From: a bacterium
Lineage (GTDB): Bacteria > Zhuqueibacterota > Zhuqueibacteria > Residuimicrobiales > Krinioviventaceae
Assembly: GCA_029561455.1 (NCBI GenBank)
Contig: JAKQIY010000074.1
Span: forward strand, 62,001 to 126,000
Direction: 5' to 3'
DNA length: 64,000 bases
Each line of letters opens with the position of its first letter. The first letter of the stretch is position 1. The translations under genes were made by a program, and so were the position numbers. Shown in pieces: positions 1 through 8,932 of this stretch. Under the pieces are notes generated by a model. It was not told the DNA's origin, made no database searches, and worked only from the letters and a program-made list of their open reading frames with translations.

Positions 1-923
1 CCCTGCTGCTGGGCCTGTCGGGAACCGGCAAGACAACTTTGTCCGCCGACCCGGAGCGGGCATTGCTTGGCGATGATGAACACGGCTGGAATGATACCGG
101 CGTAGCGAATTTTGAATATGGCTGCTATGCCAAACTGATCAACCTGAATCCTGCCAAAGAACCGGATATCTATAAAGCGACTTTTCACCCGGATCATTAC
201 TTAAAGCACGGCGCTATTGTGGAAAATTTGATGGTCTATCCCGATGGTTCTTTTGATCTGGACGACGAACGTTACACTCCGAATTCCCGCGGTTCTTACC
301 CATTGCGTTATAATTCGAATGTTAAGGAATCAGCGGTCTCCGGCCATCCAACAACTATATTATTTTTAATGGCGGACGCTACCGGTGTTCTGCCGCCCGT
401 GAGTAAAATGACCCCGGAACAGGCAATGTTCTGGTTTATTATGGGTTACACCTCTAAACTGGCCGGCACCGAAACCGGCATTACCGAACCGCAGGCGACC
501 TTCTCCCGGTTTTTTGGCGCACCTTTTATGCCCAGAAATCCCGGAGATTATGCCGACTTGTTGGGTAAAAAGATGAAACAACACAATGTTCAGGTTTATG
601 GGATCAATACCGGTTGGAGCGGCGGTTCATTCGGCGTCGGTAAGCGGATGGATATTACCCTGACCAGGGCAATGGTGCGTGCTGCCCTGAATGGTGATTT
701 AAAGAAGGTGGAATATGTTAAAGATCCGATCTTTAAAATTTATATTCCCAAAGCCTGCCCGAATGTGCCGAACGAAGTTTTAAATCCGGTTAATACCTGG
801 GCGGACAAAAACGCTTTTGCCGAAACCGCCAAAAAGCTGGCAAAGCAATTCAAAGATAATTTTGACAAGAATTTCCGCGGCAAAGTCGATGAAAAAATTG
901 CCGCCGAATGCCCTGAAGCTTAA
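1..923 (+). CDS. pckA: Phosphoenolpyruvate carboxykinase (ATP), 5'-truncated by window edge
   Basis: Reads open from base 3 and continues upstream of the window, so only the C-terminal 306 residues are present (the family is about 530). The first residues carry the ATP-binding P-loop GLSGTGKTTLSAD, followed by the DDEHGW metal/nucleotide segment and the ITEPQATFSRFFGAPF block typical of ATP-dependent PEPCK. The enzyme interconverts oxaloacetate plus ATP with PEP, CO2 and ADP in the cytosol and is the main gluconeogenic entry. No terminator hairpin follows directly; a family A repeat starts 14 bp after the stop. The TTG at 39 is internal, not a start. Confidence 0.97.
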   Translation, partial: LLLGLSGTGKTTLSADPERALLGDDEHGWNDTGVANFEYGCYAKLINLNPAKEPDIYKATFHPDHYLKHGAIVENLMVYPDGSFDLDDERYTPNSRGSYPLRYNSNVKESAVSGHPTTILFLMADATGVLPPVSKMTPEQAMFWFIMGYTSKLAGTETGITEPQATFSRFFGAPFMPRNPGDYADLLGKKMKQHNVQVYGINTGWSGGSFGVGKRMDITLTRAMVRAALNGDLKKVEYVKDPIFKIYIPKACPNVPNEVLNPVNTWADKNAFAETAKKLAKQFKDNFDKNFRGKVDEKIAAECPEA

Positions 924-936
924 ATAATAATACACA

Positions 937-1141
937 GGCTGTATCAAAAGTACTTATTAAACAAAGGTCACTTGAAATACTAAAGCACACAAAATAAACT
1001 TGTCATTTCGAGCGAAGCGAGAAATCTTGTTTCTACAATATATTAAATACGAAAGATTCCTCATCGCTGCGCTCTTCGGAATGACAAGGATAGTTTTTTA
1101 CATAAGCAAAATCCCTCAATTTTTGACTTTTGATACAGCCC
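937..1141. repeat. MITE-like repeat family A, copy 1
   Basis: A 205-bp non-coding element bounded by GGCTGTATCAAAAG and its perfect inverse CTTTTGATACAGCC. Inside lie two complementary arms, TTGTCATTTCGAGCGAAGCG near 1010 and the matching GGAATGACA arm near 1078, so the transcript could fold into a long hairpin. The same ends and interior recur at 12715-12967, 62627-62838 (inverted) and, decayed, 22482-22663. No transposase is encoded, so it is probably mobilised in trans. It may also act as the 3' stem-loop of pckA. Confidence 0.9.
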
Positions 1142-1596
1142 TTAATGTTTTAGCGCCGTTATTATTTAAAAAGAAACCAGGGACTTTTATCCGGCTATCC
1201 TTTCTTAAAAAACTGTTGAACTCGCGGGGTTTACGTAAATTTTCTAGTGTGGCACATTTATTGTACATAATTACCCGGCAGGTAAATCAGGCCGGCGCTA
1301 TTTTTATTGCAAATTATTGAAATATTTAAAATTAAATTGCAAACCCCGGCTGGTGACTGTTGCTTGAAATGGGCGAAATATTATTGTCCAGTTATCAAAT
1401 GTGGCAGTTTGTATCTGGTCCCTGTCGGTTTTTATAATAAAACAGTGAGGAACTTTTTCAAGAAAAAGTTGCATCGCGGCCGCCATTCCCGGAATTGTAT
1501 TAAAAAGAATGAACCAGTTATTTGTTCTGAATAATTATGCTGCTTGAAAATGAGTGCCCTGTTTTGAACAGTATGTTCTAAATTATGAGGTAATTT
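1142..1596. other. Intergenic, no gene seen
   Basis: Open frames on both strands here overlap each other and have no Shine-Dalgarno or recognisable product. A small hairpin, AACTTTTT-CAAG-AAAAAGTT, lies near 1452-1471. The last 30 bp hold the GAGGT ribosome site of the next gene. Confidence 0.5.
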
Positions 1597-1992
1597 ATGG
1601 GACAAACACAAATGCTTTTGCTGGTGCTGGTTCTTATTCTTATTGCCGTTGCTACTTTTGCCGGTATTGAGATGTTTAAATCCTGGGCGGATACCTCCAA
1701 CCTGGAGGCGGTAACCAATGATTTGCTTTATATGGCATCGCGGGCGCAGGAATATTATATGAAGCCGGCAGCCATGGGCGGCGGCGCCAATAGTTTTAAT
1801 GGGCTGACAATAGCGATTTTAACCGACAGACCGGAGAATGAAAACGGCGCCTATAGTATTGTGTCGGCAGATGATGATATCGTGGTGATCAAGGGCGAGG
1901 GCAACCGCGATTCGGACAAAGACGGTACCAATGTTATTGTGCACGCCAATGTTTTTGCCGACAGTGTGGGGGTCGAGTTCATAAACAAGTAA
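1597..1992 (+). CDS. Small pilin-like membrane-anchored protein
   Basis: 131 residues starting MGQTQMLLLVLVLILIAV, a hydrophobic stretch to about residue 25 directly after a Gly-Gln pair, then a soluble domain. A G/Q junction before an uncharged helix resembles class III (type IV pilin-like) signal sequences, with cleavage possible after Gly2; Glu26 ends the hydrophobic segment instead of sitting at +5. The rest (Met-Gly-Gly-Gly-Ala near 60, acidic DxDxDG loop near 109) looks like a small extracellular domain with a possible calcium loop. SD GAGGT lies 7 nt upstream. It is monocistronic, with a terminator at 2122. Function unknown; pilin-like is inference from the N-terminus only. Confidence 0.75.
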   Translation: MGQTQMLLLVLVLILIAVATFAGIEMFKSWADTSNLEAVTNDLLYMASRAQEYYMKPAAMGGGANSFNGLTIAILTDRPENENGAYSIVSADDDIVVIKGEGNRDSDKDGTNVIVHANVFADSVGVEFINK

Positions 1993-2121
1993 TCGACGGT
2001 CAAACTGGCGGACTGGAATAGAAAATTTTAATTCCAGGTCTATTCGAAAGAGTGGCTGTCTTTATTGTTTTTGCAATTGTGATAAAATTGGGGTGATAAT
2101 AAGCAAAGTTTAATCCTTTTA

Positions 2122-2156
2122 AATCCGGCTGGTATACAGGCCGGATTTTTTCTTTT
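2122..2156 (+). terminator. Rho-independent terminator
   Basis: Stem AATCCGGC / GCCGGATT with a 10-nt loop, followed by a T-rich tract. It ends the pilin-like transcript. Confidence 0.85.
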
Positions 2157-2232
2157 AAAACCTGTTACCTCTTGCTTGATTTTTCGTATTATGAGAATGA
2201 TATGTTATTTCATAACTCAGGAGGAGGTGTAA

Positions 2233-3783
2233 ATGACTAGAAATAAAACAGCGGGAAATACCGCCTTGATTATTATTTTACTATTTGTTGTAGTTAAACT
2301 TGTCATCCATCTGTACACCAATATCTTTGCCGGATATGGTATCTTTCGCGACGAATTGTATTACCTGGCCTGCAGCGCCCGGCCCGCTTGTGGGTATGTC
2401 GATCAACCCCCGTTTTCTCTTTACTTTCTCGCCTTGTTCCGTCCGATTTTCGGCGATTCCGTTTTTGTTATCCGGCTGATTCCGGCGTTGTTAGGCGCCC
2501 TGACGGTCTTCCTGGCCGGTTTAATCACCCGGAAAATGGGCGGTGGAATTGCCGCAATAATCATGACCTGTACAGCTGTGGCCCTGGCGCCAATCTACCT
2601 GGGCATGAACTATATTTATTCCATGAACAGTTTCGATATATTCTTTTGGACACTGGCTTTTTATATTCTCATCCTCATCTGGAAAGAGGATAAGCACAAA
2701 TACTGGCTTACCCTGGGCGTGGTAATCGGCCTGGGTATGCTCAACAAGATCAGTATGGCATGGTTGGTCATCGGGTTGATCGTTGCCGTATTACTAACCG
2801 AAAAACGAAAAATTTTACTGACCCGCTGGCCTTATATCGGGGGCGGTATTGCCTTGTTATTGTTTTTGCCTTTTATAATCTGGAACTTTACTCATGATTT
2901 TGCTCACCTGGAATTTATGCGCAATGCCTCGCAATTCAAATACAGCGGTATAACCCGAATGGATTTTATAACAGGACAAATTTTGAATATGAATCCGGCG
3001 ACCTTAATGGTGTGGCTGGTTGGTCTTTACTATCTGCTGTTCAATCGTCAGGGCCGGCAAATGAATGTGCTGGGCATTATTTACCTGGTAACTTGTACAA
3101 TTTTATTGATCAACGGTCACAGTAAAGCCGAGTATATTGCCCCGGCTTTTGTGCCGTTACTGGCGGCGGGGAGCGTGCAGTTTGAACAGTGGGCGCGCAA
3201 AAAACAGTTGCGTTGGTTAAACATATACATTCCTGTTTCAATAGTACTATCAGGAATTTTTATTGCGCCGCTGGCCTTACCGGTATTGCCGGAGGATGAA
3301 TTTATTGCCTATACAAAATCTATCGGCATGGCGCAAAAGTCCCCCGAAGGCAAGCAGTTATCCGACTTGCCGCAGTATTATGCGGATATGCACGGCTGGG
3401 AGAATATGGCAAAAACAGTAGCCGATATTTATCATACGCTGTCGGCTGAGGAGCAAGCTCAAGCCGTGATCCATGTGAGAAACTATGGCGAAGCCGGCGC
3501 AATTGATTATTATCGCTATAAATACGATCTACCGCAGGTTATTTGTCCCCATAATAATTATTGGATATGGGGTTGGCAGGATATTGATGAAACCAAATCG
3601 GTTGTTATCCTGGTCGGCGGCGACCGGGAAGATTATACTGATGTTTTTGAACAGGTTGAGCCGGCCGGCGTCATCGTCAGCCCTTATGCCATGCCTTATG
3701 AAACAAATTTGCCGGTTTATATCGGCAGGATTTTAAAAAAGCCGTTTAAATCTGTTTGGCCAGGGATTAAGAATTTTAGCTGA
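2233..3783 (+). CDS. Glycosyltransferase family 39 / PMT_2-type membrane protein
   Basis: 516 residues with about a dozen hydrophobic helices over the first 350 and a soluble C-terminal part. The first luminal loop, GIFRDELYYLACS at about residue 35, carries the acidic Asp-Glu pair conserved in ArnT/PMT-like glycosyltransferases, and YVDQPPFSLYFL follows as in the PMT_2 family. Such enzymes move a sugar from a polyprenyl-phosphate donor to lipid, protein or glycan on the periplasmic side. The acceptor cannot be told. SD is a very strong AGGAGGAGGTG. It is a single gene with its own terminator at 3790-3826. Confidence 0.88.
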   Translation: MTRNKTAGNTALIIILLFVVVKLVIHLYTNIFAGYGIFRDELYYLACSARPACGYVDQPPFSLYFLALFRPIFGDSVFVIRLIPALLGALTVFLAGLITRKMGGGIAAIIMTCTAVALAPIYLGMNYIYSMNSFDIFFWTLAFYILILIWKEDKHKYWLTLGVVIGLGMLNKISMAWLVIGLIVAVLLTEKRKILLTRWPYIGGGIALLLFLPFIIWNFTHDFAHLEFMRNASQFKYSGITRMDFITGQILNMNPATLMVWLVGLYYLLFNRQGRQMNVLGIIYLVTCTILLINGHSKAEYIAPAFVPLLAAGSVQFEQWARKKQLRWLNIYIPVSIVLSGIFIAPLALPVLPEDEFIAYTKSIGMAQKSPEGKQLSDLPQYYADMHGWENMAKTVADIYHTLSAEEQAQAVIHVRNYGEAGAIDYYRYKYDLPQVICPHNNYWIWGWQDIDETKSVVILVGGDREDYTDVFEQVEPAGVIVSPYAMPYETNLPVYIGRILKKPFKSVWPGIKNFS

Positions 3784-3789
3784 CCCTCA

Positions 3790-3826
3790 AGCCCCGGATT
3801 GCTATTAATAAAATCCGGGGCTTTTT
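3790..3826 (+). terminator. Rho-independent terminator
   Basis: Stem GCCCCGGATT / AATCCGGGGC then TTTTT, immediately after the PMT-type gene. Confidence 0.9.
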
Positions 3827-4004
3827 GCAGAGTAGTATGAATTGTTGTGTTGTCTTTTCTTTCAATACGGTTTTTACAATTCCTTTCAAGTAATTTTGAA
3901 ATGTGTGCCGGAAATAGAAATGAAAAATTTTGTATGATGCTTTTATTTGAATAGAAAAATTCCTATATTAAGGGCTTTTTAGTTTTTGGGTTTTCAGGAG
4001 TTTT

Positions 4005-6863
4005 ATGTCAACAGCATATCATGCAAAATATTTCGCCAACGAGTTATCACGGCATCACAATGCCGGCAGTGTACAGAAATTAACGCATTCTCTGTTCGAT
4101 GCGTGTATCGACCTCAACCCGCACCAGATCGAAGCGGCATTGTTTGCCCTGCGCTCCCCGTTATCGCGCGGCGCCATTCTGGCCGATGAGGTAGGTCTGG
4201 GTAAAACGATCGAGGCCGGGCTGCTGCTATGCCAGTACTGGGCGGAACGCAAACGCAAATTACTCATCATTTGTCCTGCTGCGCTGCGCAAGCAATGGAG
4301 CATCGAACTGCAGGAAAAGTTTATGCTGCCCAATGTGGTTATCGATGCGCGGAACTATAATCAATTGGTGCACAGCGGGCAATCGAATCCTTTTGCTGCA
4401 AATTTGATCATCATTACCTCTATCAATTTTGCCAGTCGTTATAGCGTAAAAATACGCACTATCGACTGGGACCTGGTGATCATCGACGAGGCGCATAAAC
4501 TGCGTAATGTATTTCGCGCCAAGAATAAAATGGCCCAGAATATAAAATGGGCCCTCGAAGAGCGAAAAAAAGTACTACTCACCGCCACCCCGCTGCAAAA
4601 TTCCCTGCTGGAATTATACGGCCTGGCTTCGTTGATCGATGAGCATATATTTGGCGATCTTGAGGCTTTTCGTTCCCAGTATATTAACCGCGATGACGGC
4701 TTTGTCGACCTCGAAGCGCGCCTGGGGCAAATTTGCAAACGCACCCTGCGTAACCAGGTTACCGAATATATCCGTTATACCAAACGCCGGACGCTGACTG
4801 TACCCTATTCAACATCGGATGTTGAACAGGAATTGTATGAACGGATTTCTGAATTTATCAGCCGCGAAGATACCTATTCCATTCCGCATGGACAGCGTCA
4901 TTTAATGACCCTGGTGCTGCGAAAAATCCTGGCATCTTCCACCTATGCTATTTATGGCACTCTGGATATTATGCGCAACCGCCTGAAAGCGCTAGAGGCA
5001 GGAGAAACCGTTGCTAACGACATGGTGCTGGATACCATTTTCCAGGTGGAAGAAATTGAAGACGAATACCTTGAGGAAGAAGGGCCGGAGGACAATGGTG
5101 AAAACGGAACGGGTGAGATCGATCCGAAAAAATTAAAGGCCGAGATCAGGGTATTAAACGATCTGATCAAGCTGGCCAAGTCCATACCTATCGATACCAA
5201 GGCCGAGACTTTGCTGACGGCTATCGAAACCGGTTTTAGCGAAATGGAAAAGATGAATGCGCCCCGCAAAGCCATCATCTTTACCGAGTCCCGCCGTACC
5301 CAGGAATACCTGGTGGATTTGCTGTCGCATCATGGTTATAAAAACAAACTGATCTTGTTCAACGGTTCCAATAACGATAAACTTTCCAACGATGTATATG
5401 AAAAATGGGTGGCGGAGAACCGGGACAGCGGCCGGGTCAGCGGTTCGCGGGCGGTGGATATGCGCACGGCTATTGTCGAATATTTCCGCAACCATGCCGA
5501 GATCATGATCGCCACCGAAGCCGCGGCGGAAGGGATTAACCTGCAATTCTGTTCGCTGCTCATCAATTACGATTTGCCCTGGAACCCGCAGCGCATTGAA
5601 CAGCGCATAGGGCGCTGCCATCGTTACGGGCAAAAGTTCGATGTGGTGGTCGTCAATTTTCTCAACCAGCGTAATGAGACCGATTGCCGGGTCTATGAAC
5701 TGCTGGAAGAGAAATTCAACCTGTTTGAGGATGTGTTTGGCGCATCGGACGAGGTGCTGGGCAATATCGAATCGGGCGTGGATTTTGAAAAGCGGATTCT
5801 GGATATTTATCAAAAATGCCGCACCAATGCCGAAATAGAAGCCGCGTTTAATTCATTGCGCCAGGAACTGGATATAACCATTCAGGATAAAATGGCGCAC
5901 ACCCGGCAAACCCTGCTCGATCATTTTGACCAGGATGTGCATGCCCGTTTCAAGACCCAGCTGGAAAATGCCCGCGAGCAGTTGGATCGTTACGGCGTTT
6001 ATTTTTGGGAATTGAGCAAATATATTCTGGAGCAAAACGCCCGGTTTGACGACGCCGCTTTGAAATTTGACCTGCTGCAATCGCCCATGCCGGTGATCAA
6101 AACCGGCCAGTACCGGCTGGTTTCCAAGAACAAAGAGAACAATCCCGGCGAATTTTTATATCGTTTATCCCATCCCCTGGGTGAATATGTTCTATCCGCA
6201 GGTAAATATGCGGAAACACGTTCCGCGCATCTCTATTTTGACATCAGTAATCACCCGGTCAAGTTATCCGTTATCAGGGCGTTAAAGGGCAAATCCGGCT
6301 GGATAACTGTACAATTGTTGAAAATTATTTCCTTTGAACCGGAAGAATATATTATTTTCACCGGTTATGGTGACGACAGAAAATTACTGGATCAGGAAAC
6401 CTGTGAAAAATTCTTTGCCTGCCGCGCTGCGGTTGCAAATACAACCGAAGTTCCGCCGGAGGTGCAGCGCAGCCTGGATCGCTTTAGCCGCGACCAGATG
6501 CAGGAACAATTGGAAAAATCGCGCCAGTTGAATAATACTTTTTTTATTGAAGAGTGCGACAAGCTGGATAAGTGGGCTGACGATATGGTCATTGGTGTGG
6601 AAAAAGAGTTACAGCTAAATAAAACCCGGCTAAAAGCATTGAACCGGGAAGCGCGGATTACCCGCGATACGGTGGGGCAGCACCAGTTGCAGGTACAGAT
6701 CAAGAATCTTGAAGCTGAAAAACGCCAGATCAGGAAAAAACTGTTCGACCTGGAAGACGAGATCATGCTCAAGCGCGATGCGTTTATTGAAAAATTGTTA
6801 CTACGCATGAATAATGAGCACAAGGTAGAAACGCTGTTCACCATCCGCTGGTCGGTAGTATAA
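4005..6863 (+). CDS. SNF2-family ATP-dependent helicase/translocase
   Basis: 952 residues. RecA-like lobe 1 has Walker A DEVGLGKTIEAG (61-72), the DEAH box IIDEAHKLRN (159-168) and motif III TATPLQN (192-198). Lobe 2 has KAIIFTESRR (about 420) and the motif V/VI block EGINLQ...QRIEQRIGRCHRYGQ (about 508-545), typical of SNF2/RapA-like translocases. From about 780 there is a charged, probably coiled-coil tail. These proteins use ATP to translocate on duplex DNA and displace bound protein. The usual DISARM partners (methylase, DrmA/B/C) are absent, so it stands alone. Start ATG has SD CAGGAG. Target unknown; RapA-like or DrmD-like are alternatives. Confidence 0.92.
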   Translation: MSTAYHAKYFANELSRHHNAGSVQKLTHSLFDACIDLNPHQIEAALFALRSPLSRGAILADEVGLGKTIEAGLLLCQYWAERKRKLLIICPAALRKQWSIELQEKFMLPNVVIDARNYNQLVHSGQSNPFAANLIIITSINFASRYSVKIRTIDWDLVIIDEAHKLRNVFRAKNKMAQNIKWALEERKKVLLTATPLQNSLLELYGLASLIDEHIFGDLEAFRSQYINRDDGFVDLEARLGQICKRTLRNQVTEYIRYTKRRTLTVPYSTSDVEQELYERISEFISREDTYSIPHGQRHLMTLVLRKILASSTYAIYGTLDIMRNRLKALEAGETVANDMVLDTIFQVEEIEDEYLEEEGPEDNGENGTGEIDPKKLKAEIRVLNDLIKLAKSIPIDTKAETLLTAIETGFSEMEKMNAPRKAIIFTESRRTQEYLVDLLSHHGYKNKLILFNGSNNDKLSNDVYEKWVAENRDSGRVSGSRAVDMRTAIVEYFRNHAEIMIATEAAAEGINLQFCSLLINYDLPWNPQRIEQRIGRCHRYGQKFDVVVVNFLNQRNETDCRVYELLEEKFNLFEDVFGASDEVLGNIESGVDFEKRILDIYQKCRTNAEIEAAFNSLRQELDITIQDKMAHTRQTLLDHFDQDVHARFKTQLENAREQLDRYGVYFWELSKYILEQNARFDDAALKFDLLQSPMPVIKTGQYRLVSKNKENNPGEFLYRLSHPLGEYVLSAGKYAETRSAHLYFDISNHPVKLSVIRALKGKSGWITVQLLKIISFEPEEYIIFTGYGDDRKLLDQETCEKFFACRAAVANTTEVPPEVQRSLDRFSRDQMQEQLEKSRQLNNTFFIEECDKLDKWADDMVIGVEKELQLNKTRLKALNREARITRDTVGQHQLQVQIKNLEAEKRQIRKKLFDLEDEIMLKRDAFIEKLLLRMNNEHKVETLFTIRWSVV

Positions 6864-6867
6864 AAAA

Positions 6868-6893
6868 AGCGGAAAGGGGTTGCCTTTCCGCTT
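6868..6893 (-). terminator. Terminator between convergent genes
   Basis: Stem AAGCGGAAAGG / CCTTTCCGCTT. The run of seven A on the plus strand gives a U tract for the minus transcript, so it mainly ends the secreted protein gene at 6909. It also overlaps the helicase stop region. Confidence 0.85.
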
Positions 6894-6908
6894 GTCATGA
6901 TTTCTGTA

Positions 6909-8687
6909 TTAACGTACCAGGAGCATCTTTCTGGTGAGGGATTGATCGTTTACCGTCATTTTATAAATGTACACCCCTGAAGCAGCACTGACGCCGAAAT
7001 CTGTCGAGCCATTCCATGTTATGGTATGAGTTCCGACGATTTGTGTGGCGTTAACCAGGGTTTTGATTTTTGCGCCGGTTATGGTATACACTTCCAGGCT
7101 AACCAGGCCGGGTTTATCCAGGGTATAAGCGATCTGCGTTGCCGGATTAAAGGGATTGGGGTAATTCTGCGCCAGGGAGAAACACAATGGCGTTGATGTT
7201 GATTGCTCCTGCACTTTTACCGGTATCGAGCCGGTCAGCAGGCGGCCATAGATATTTCCCATTGTGGAATCGGCGTCATTTTTAAAGGTATAAACCATCA
7301 GGTATTCATTACGATAGCTGTTATGTGCAGCTCCTACCAGGCTGCCGCCTTCATAATGAATTGTGGTATCGACCGGAATGTTGCGCAGGGAATCTGTTGT
7401 AGTTTGACGATCCGCTCCCAGGAAAACCATGGCCGAATCTGCAGTGATATGCAAACGCTGGCAATAGAAATCGGAACCGGTAACCGTCCAGTTCCGGCTA
7501 TCCGGCCAGGCGACCAGGTATTCATTGTCGAGGGCGCTGTAGGCGATATCCGGAGCGTTTTGGAAATCCGGCGCGGCGCTGACCGGGAAAACCGCCAGGT
7601 CTTCTACATCGCCGTTCAAGTTTACCGCCATAGCATAATAACTGACCGTTGAATCCGTCCTTGCGCCATTCATTACCGGCAGAAGCGGTAACTTGGGGAA
7701 AAAAGCCAGGCGCTGGGCAAACAGGTCAATGTTTTGATTGGCATTATCTTTCCAGACGATCAGACATTCATTCAAACCGGTGGTCGGTACCGCCGGATTA
7801 CCTTTCCTCAGGTATTCATTATTAAAATGTGCGCGCGGTTGTGACGGATCGGCGGCAACACCGATGTTTTCTTTGATTACAAAGGCATCGGCGCCGGGAG
7901 CGCCGTCTTTTTTCACCAGTATTCCGTCATGGCCAATGCGCTGTGCTCTTATATCGCACGTAGACCAGTCGCCCTGGGCAAACACCGCTAACCATTCATT
8001 GGTAATATTGTTATAAACAACCACCGGCACATCCTGTACGTGGGCGGCGTCATCACAAACCGGGAAATTAACGGCAGGATCGGCGGGATAAAGGTAATTG
8101 CCGTCGCTGTCAACGATCTGTCCATAAATATCCGGAGTCGAATTGCGGTTATCGGCCCAAACGACCATAAAGGCGCCTGTTTGATAATTCCAGGCAACAT
8201 CGGGATAGTGAGTGGCGGCAGAATCCAGGCTAATACCGAAACAGGTATCAGCTTCGGAAGCAGCGGTGGGGATATGTTTACCATTAACATCTAACAATGC
8301 GCCATACACATCATAGTTATCAAACCACCCTTCGGTAGCGGCCCTGCGGTTGTCTTCAAACACCACCAGGTAACGTTGACTCACCGGATCGAAATCCACA
8401 TGCGGCCACCACTGGGAACCGGAATCGGAGCAAACAGAAAATTCATTGCCTTTTGGTTCGCCATTTTCTTTAATGATTTGTCCCCAAATATCGCTTTGTG
8501 TACCGGGAATATTGCGGTAATCTTCCCACACGACCAGGTATTCATTGTCGATACAGTTGTATGCAACCTCGGAATAAGATTGGTCTCCCATGCTGACACA
8601 TATTGGTATTACCGGGTCTTTGATATTGCCGATCGCCACCAGGGAAGCCAGCAGACACAGAATAAAAATAATTCTAACTTTGTTCAT
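6909..8687 (-). CDS. Secreted repeat protein with type IX sorting domain
   Basis: About 592 residues from the ATG at 8687, chosen because GGAGG lies 7 nt upstream; an earlier ATG at 8711 lacks one. An N-terminal signal peptide (MNKVRIIFILCLLASL) is followed by repeated units of about 60-70 residues containing EYLVVWED.RN or WADNRN and then DIYGQ, suggesting a beta-propeller or stacked beta repeat. The last 85 residues begin YPNPFNPATQIAYTL and end SLTRKMLLVR, the C-terminal sorting domain of type IX secretion, which also resembles a FlgD Ig-like fold. Likely cell-surface or released. Substrate unknown. Confidence 0.88.
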   Translation of the reverse strand: MNKVRIIFILCLLASLVAIGNIKDPVIPICVSMGDQSYSEVAYNCIDNEYLVVWEDYRNIPGTQSDIWGQIIKENGEPKGNEFSVCSDSGSQWWPHVDFDPVSQRYLVVFEDNRRAATEGWFDNYDVYGALLDVNGKHIPTAASEADTCFGISLDSAATHYPDVAWNYQTGAFMVVWADNRNSTPDIYGQIVDSDGNYLYPADPAVNFPVCDDAAHVQDVPVVVYNNITNEWLAVFAQGDWSTCDIRAQRIGHDGILVKKDGAPGADAFVIKENIGVAADPSQPRAHFNNEYLRKGNPAVPTTGLNECLIVWKDNANQNIDLFAQRLAFFPKLPLLPVMNGARTDSTVSYYAMAVNLNGDVEDLAVFPVSAAPDFQNAPDIAYSALDNEYLVAWPDSRNWTVTGSDFYCQRLHITADSAMVFLGADRQTTTDSLRNIPVDTTIHYEGGSLVGAAHNSYRNEYLMVYTFKNDADSTMGNIYGRLLTGSIPVKVQEQSTSTPLCFSLAQNYPNPFNPATQIAYTLDKPGLVSLEVYTITGAKIKTLVNATQIVGTHTITWNGSTDFGVSAASGVYIYKMTVNDQSLTRKMLLVR

Positions 8688-8932
8688 CAAATCCTCCATT
8701 CTTGAAAGCAACAGTTAAAACCTGTTTATAGTTTACCAATTATTAGACAAATACCTGAATCTAAAACCAGAGTATGGTGAATTCCGATTATCATTCTACT
8801 ATGAGTAAACGAGGCATCTTTTTTTTGTGAATAAATCACCACAGCAAGAATTACACCAAAATTTTTTCCTTTGATTTGTTTAAAATAGTGTTAATTTTTT
8901 TCTAGTAATCTAAAACGCAATTGGAGGGTATT

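Noticed and set aside
1000-1320. 106-aa frame starting MSFRAKREI inside repeat A copy 1
   Set aside because: It is the in-frame reading of the hairpin arm (TCATTTCGAGCGAAGC) with no ribosome site; a known kind of phantom call in such repeats.
5154-5813. 219-aa minus-strand frame in the SNF2 gene
   Set aside because: Antisense to a well-supported helicase domain; no ribosome site or homology.
4005-6863. DISARM defence system
   Set aside because: Only a SNF2-like helicase is present; the methylase and Drm partners are missing in both directions.
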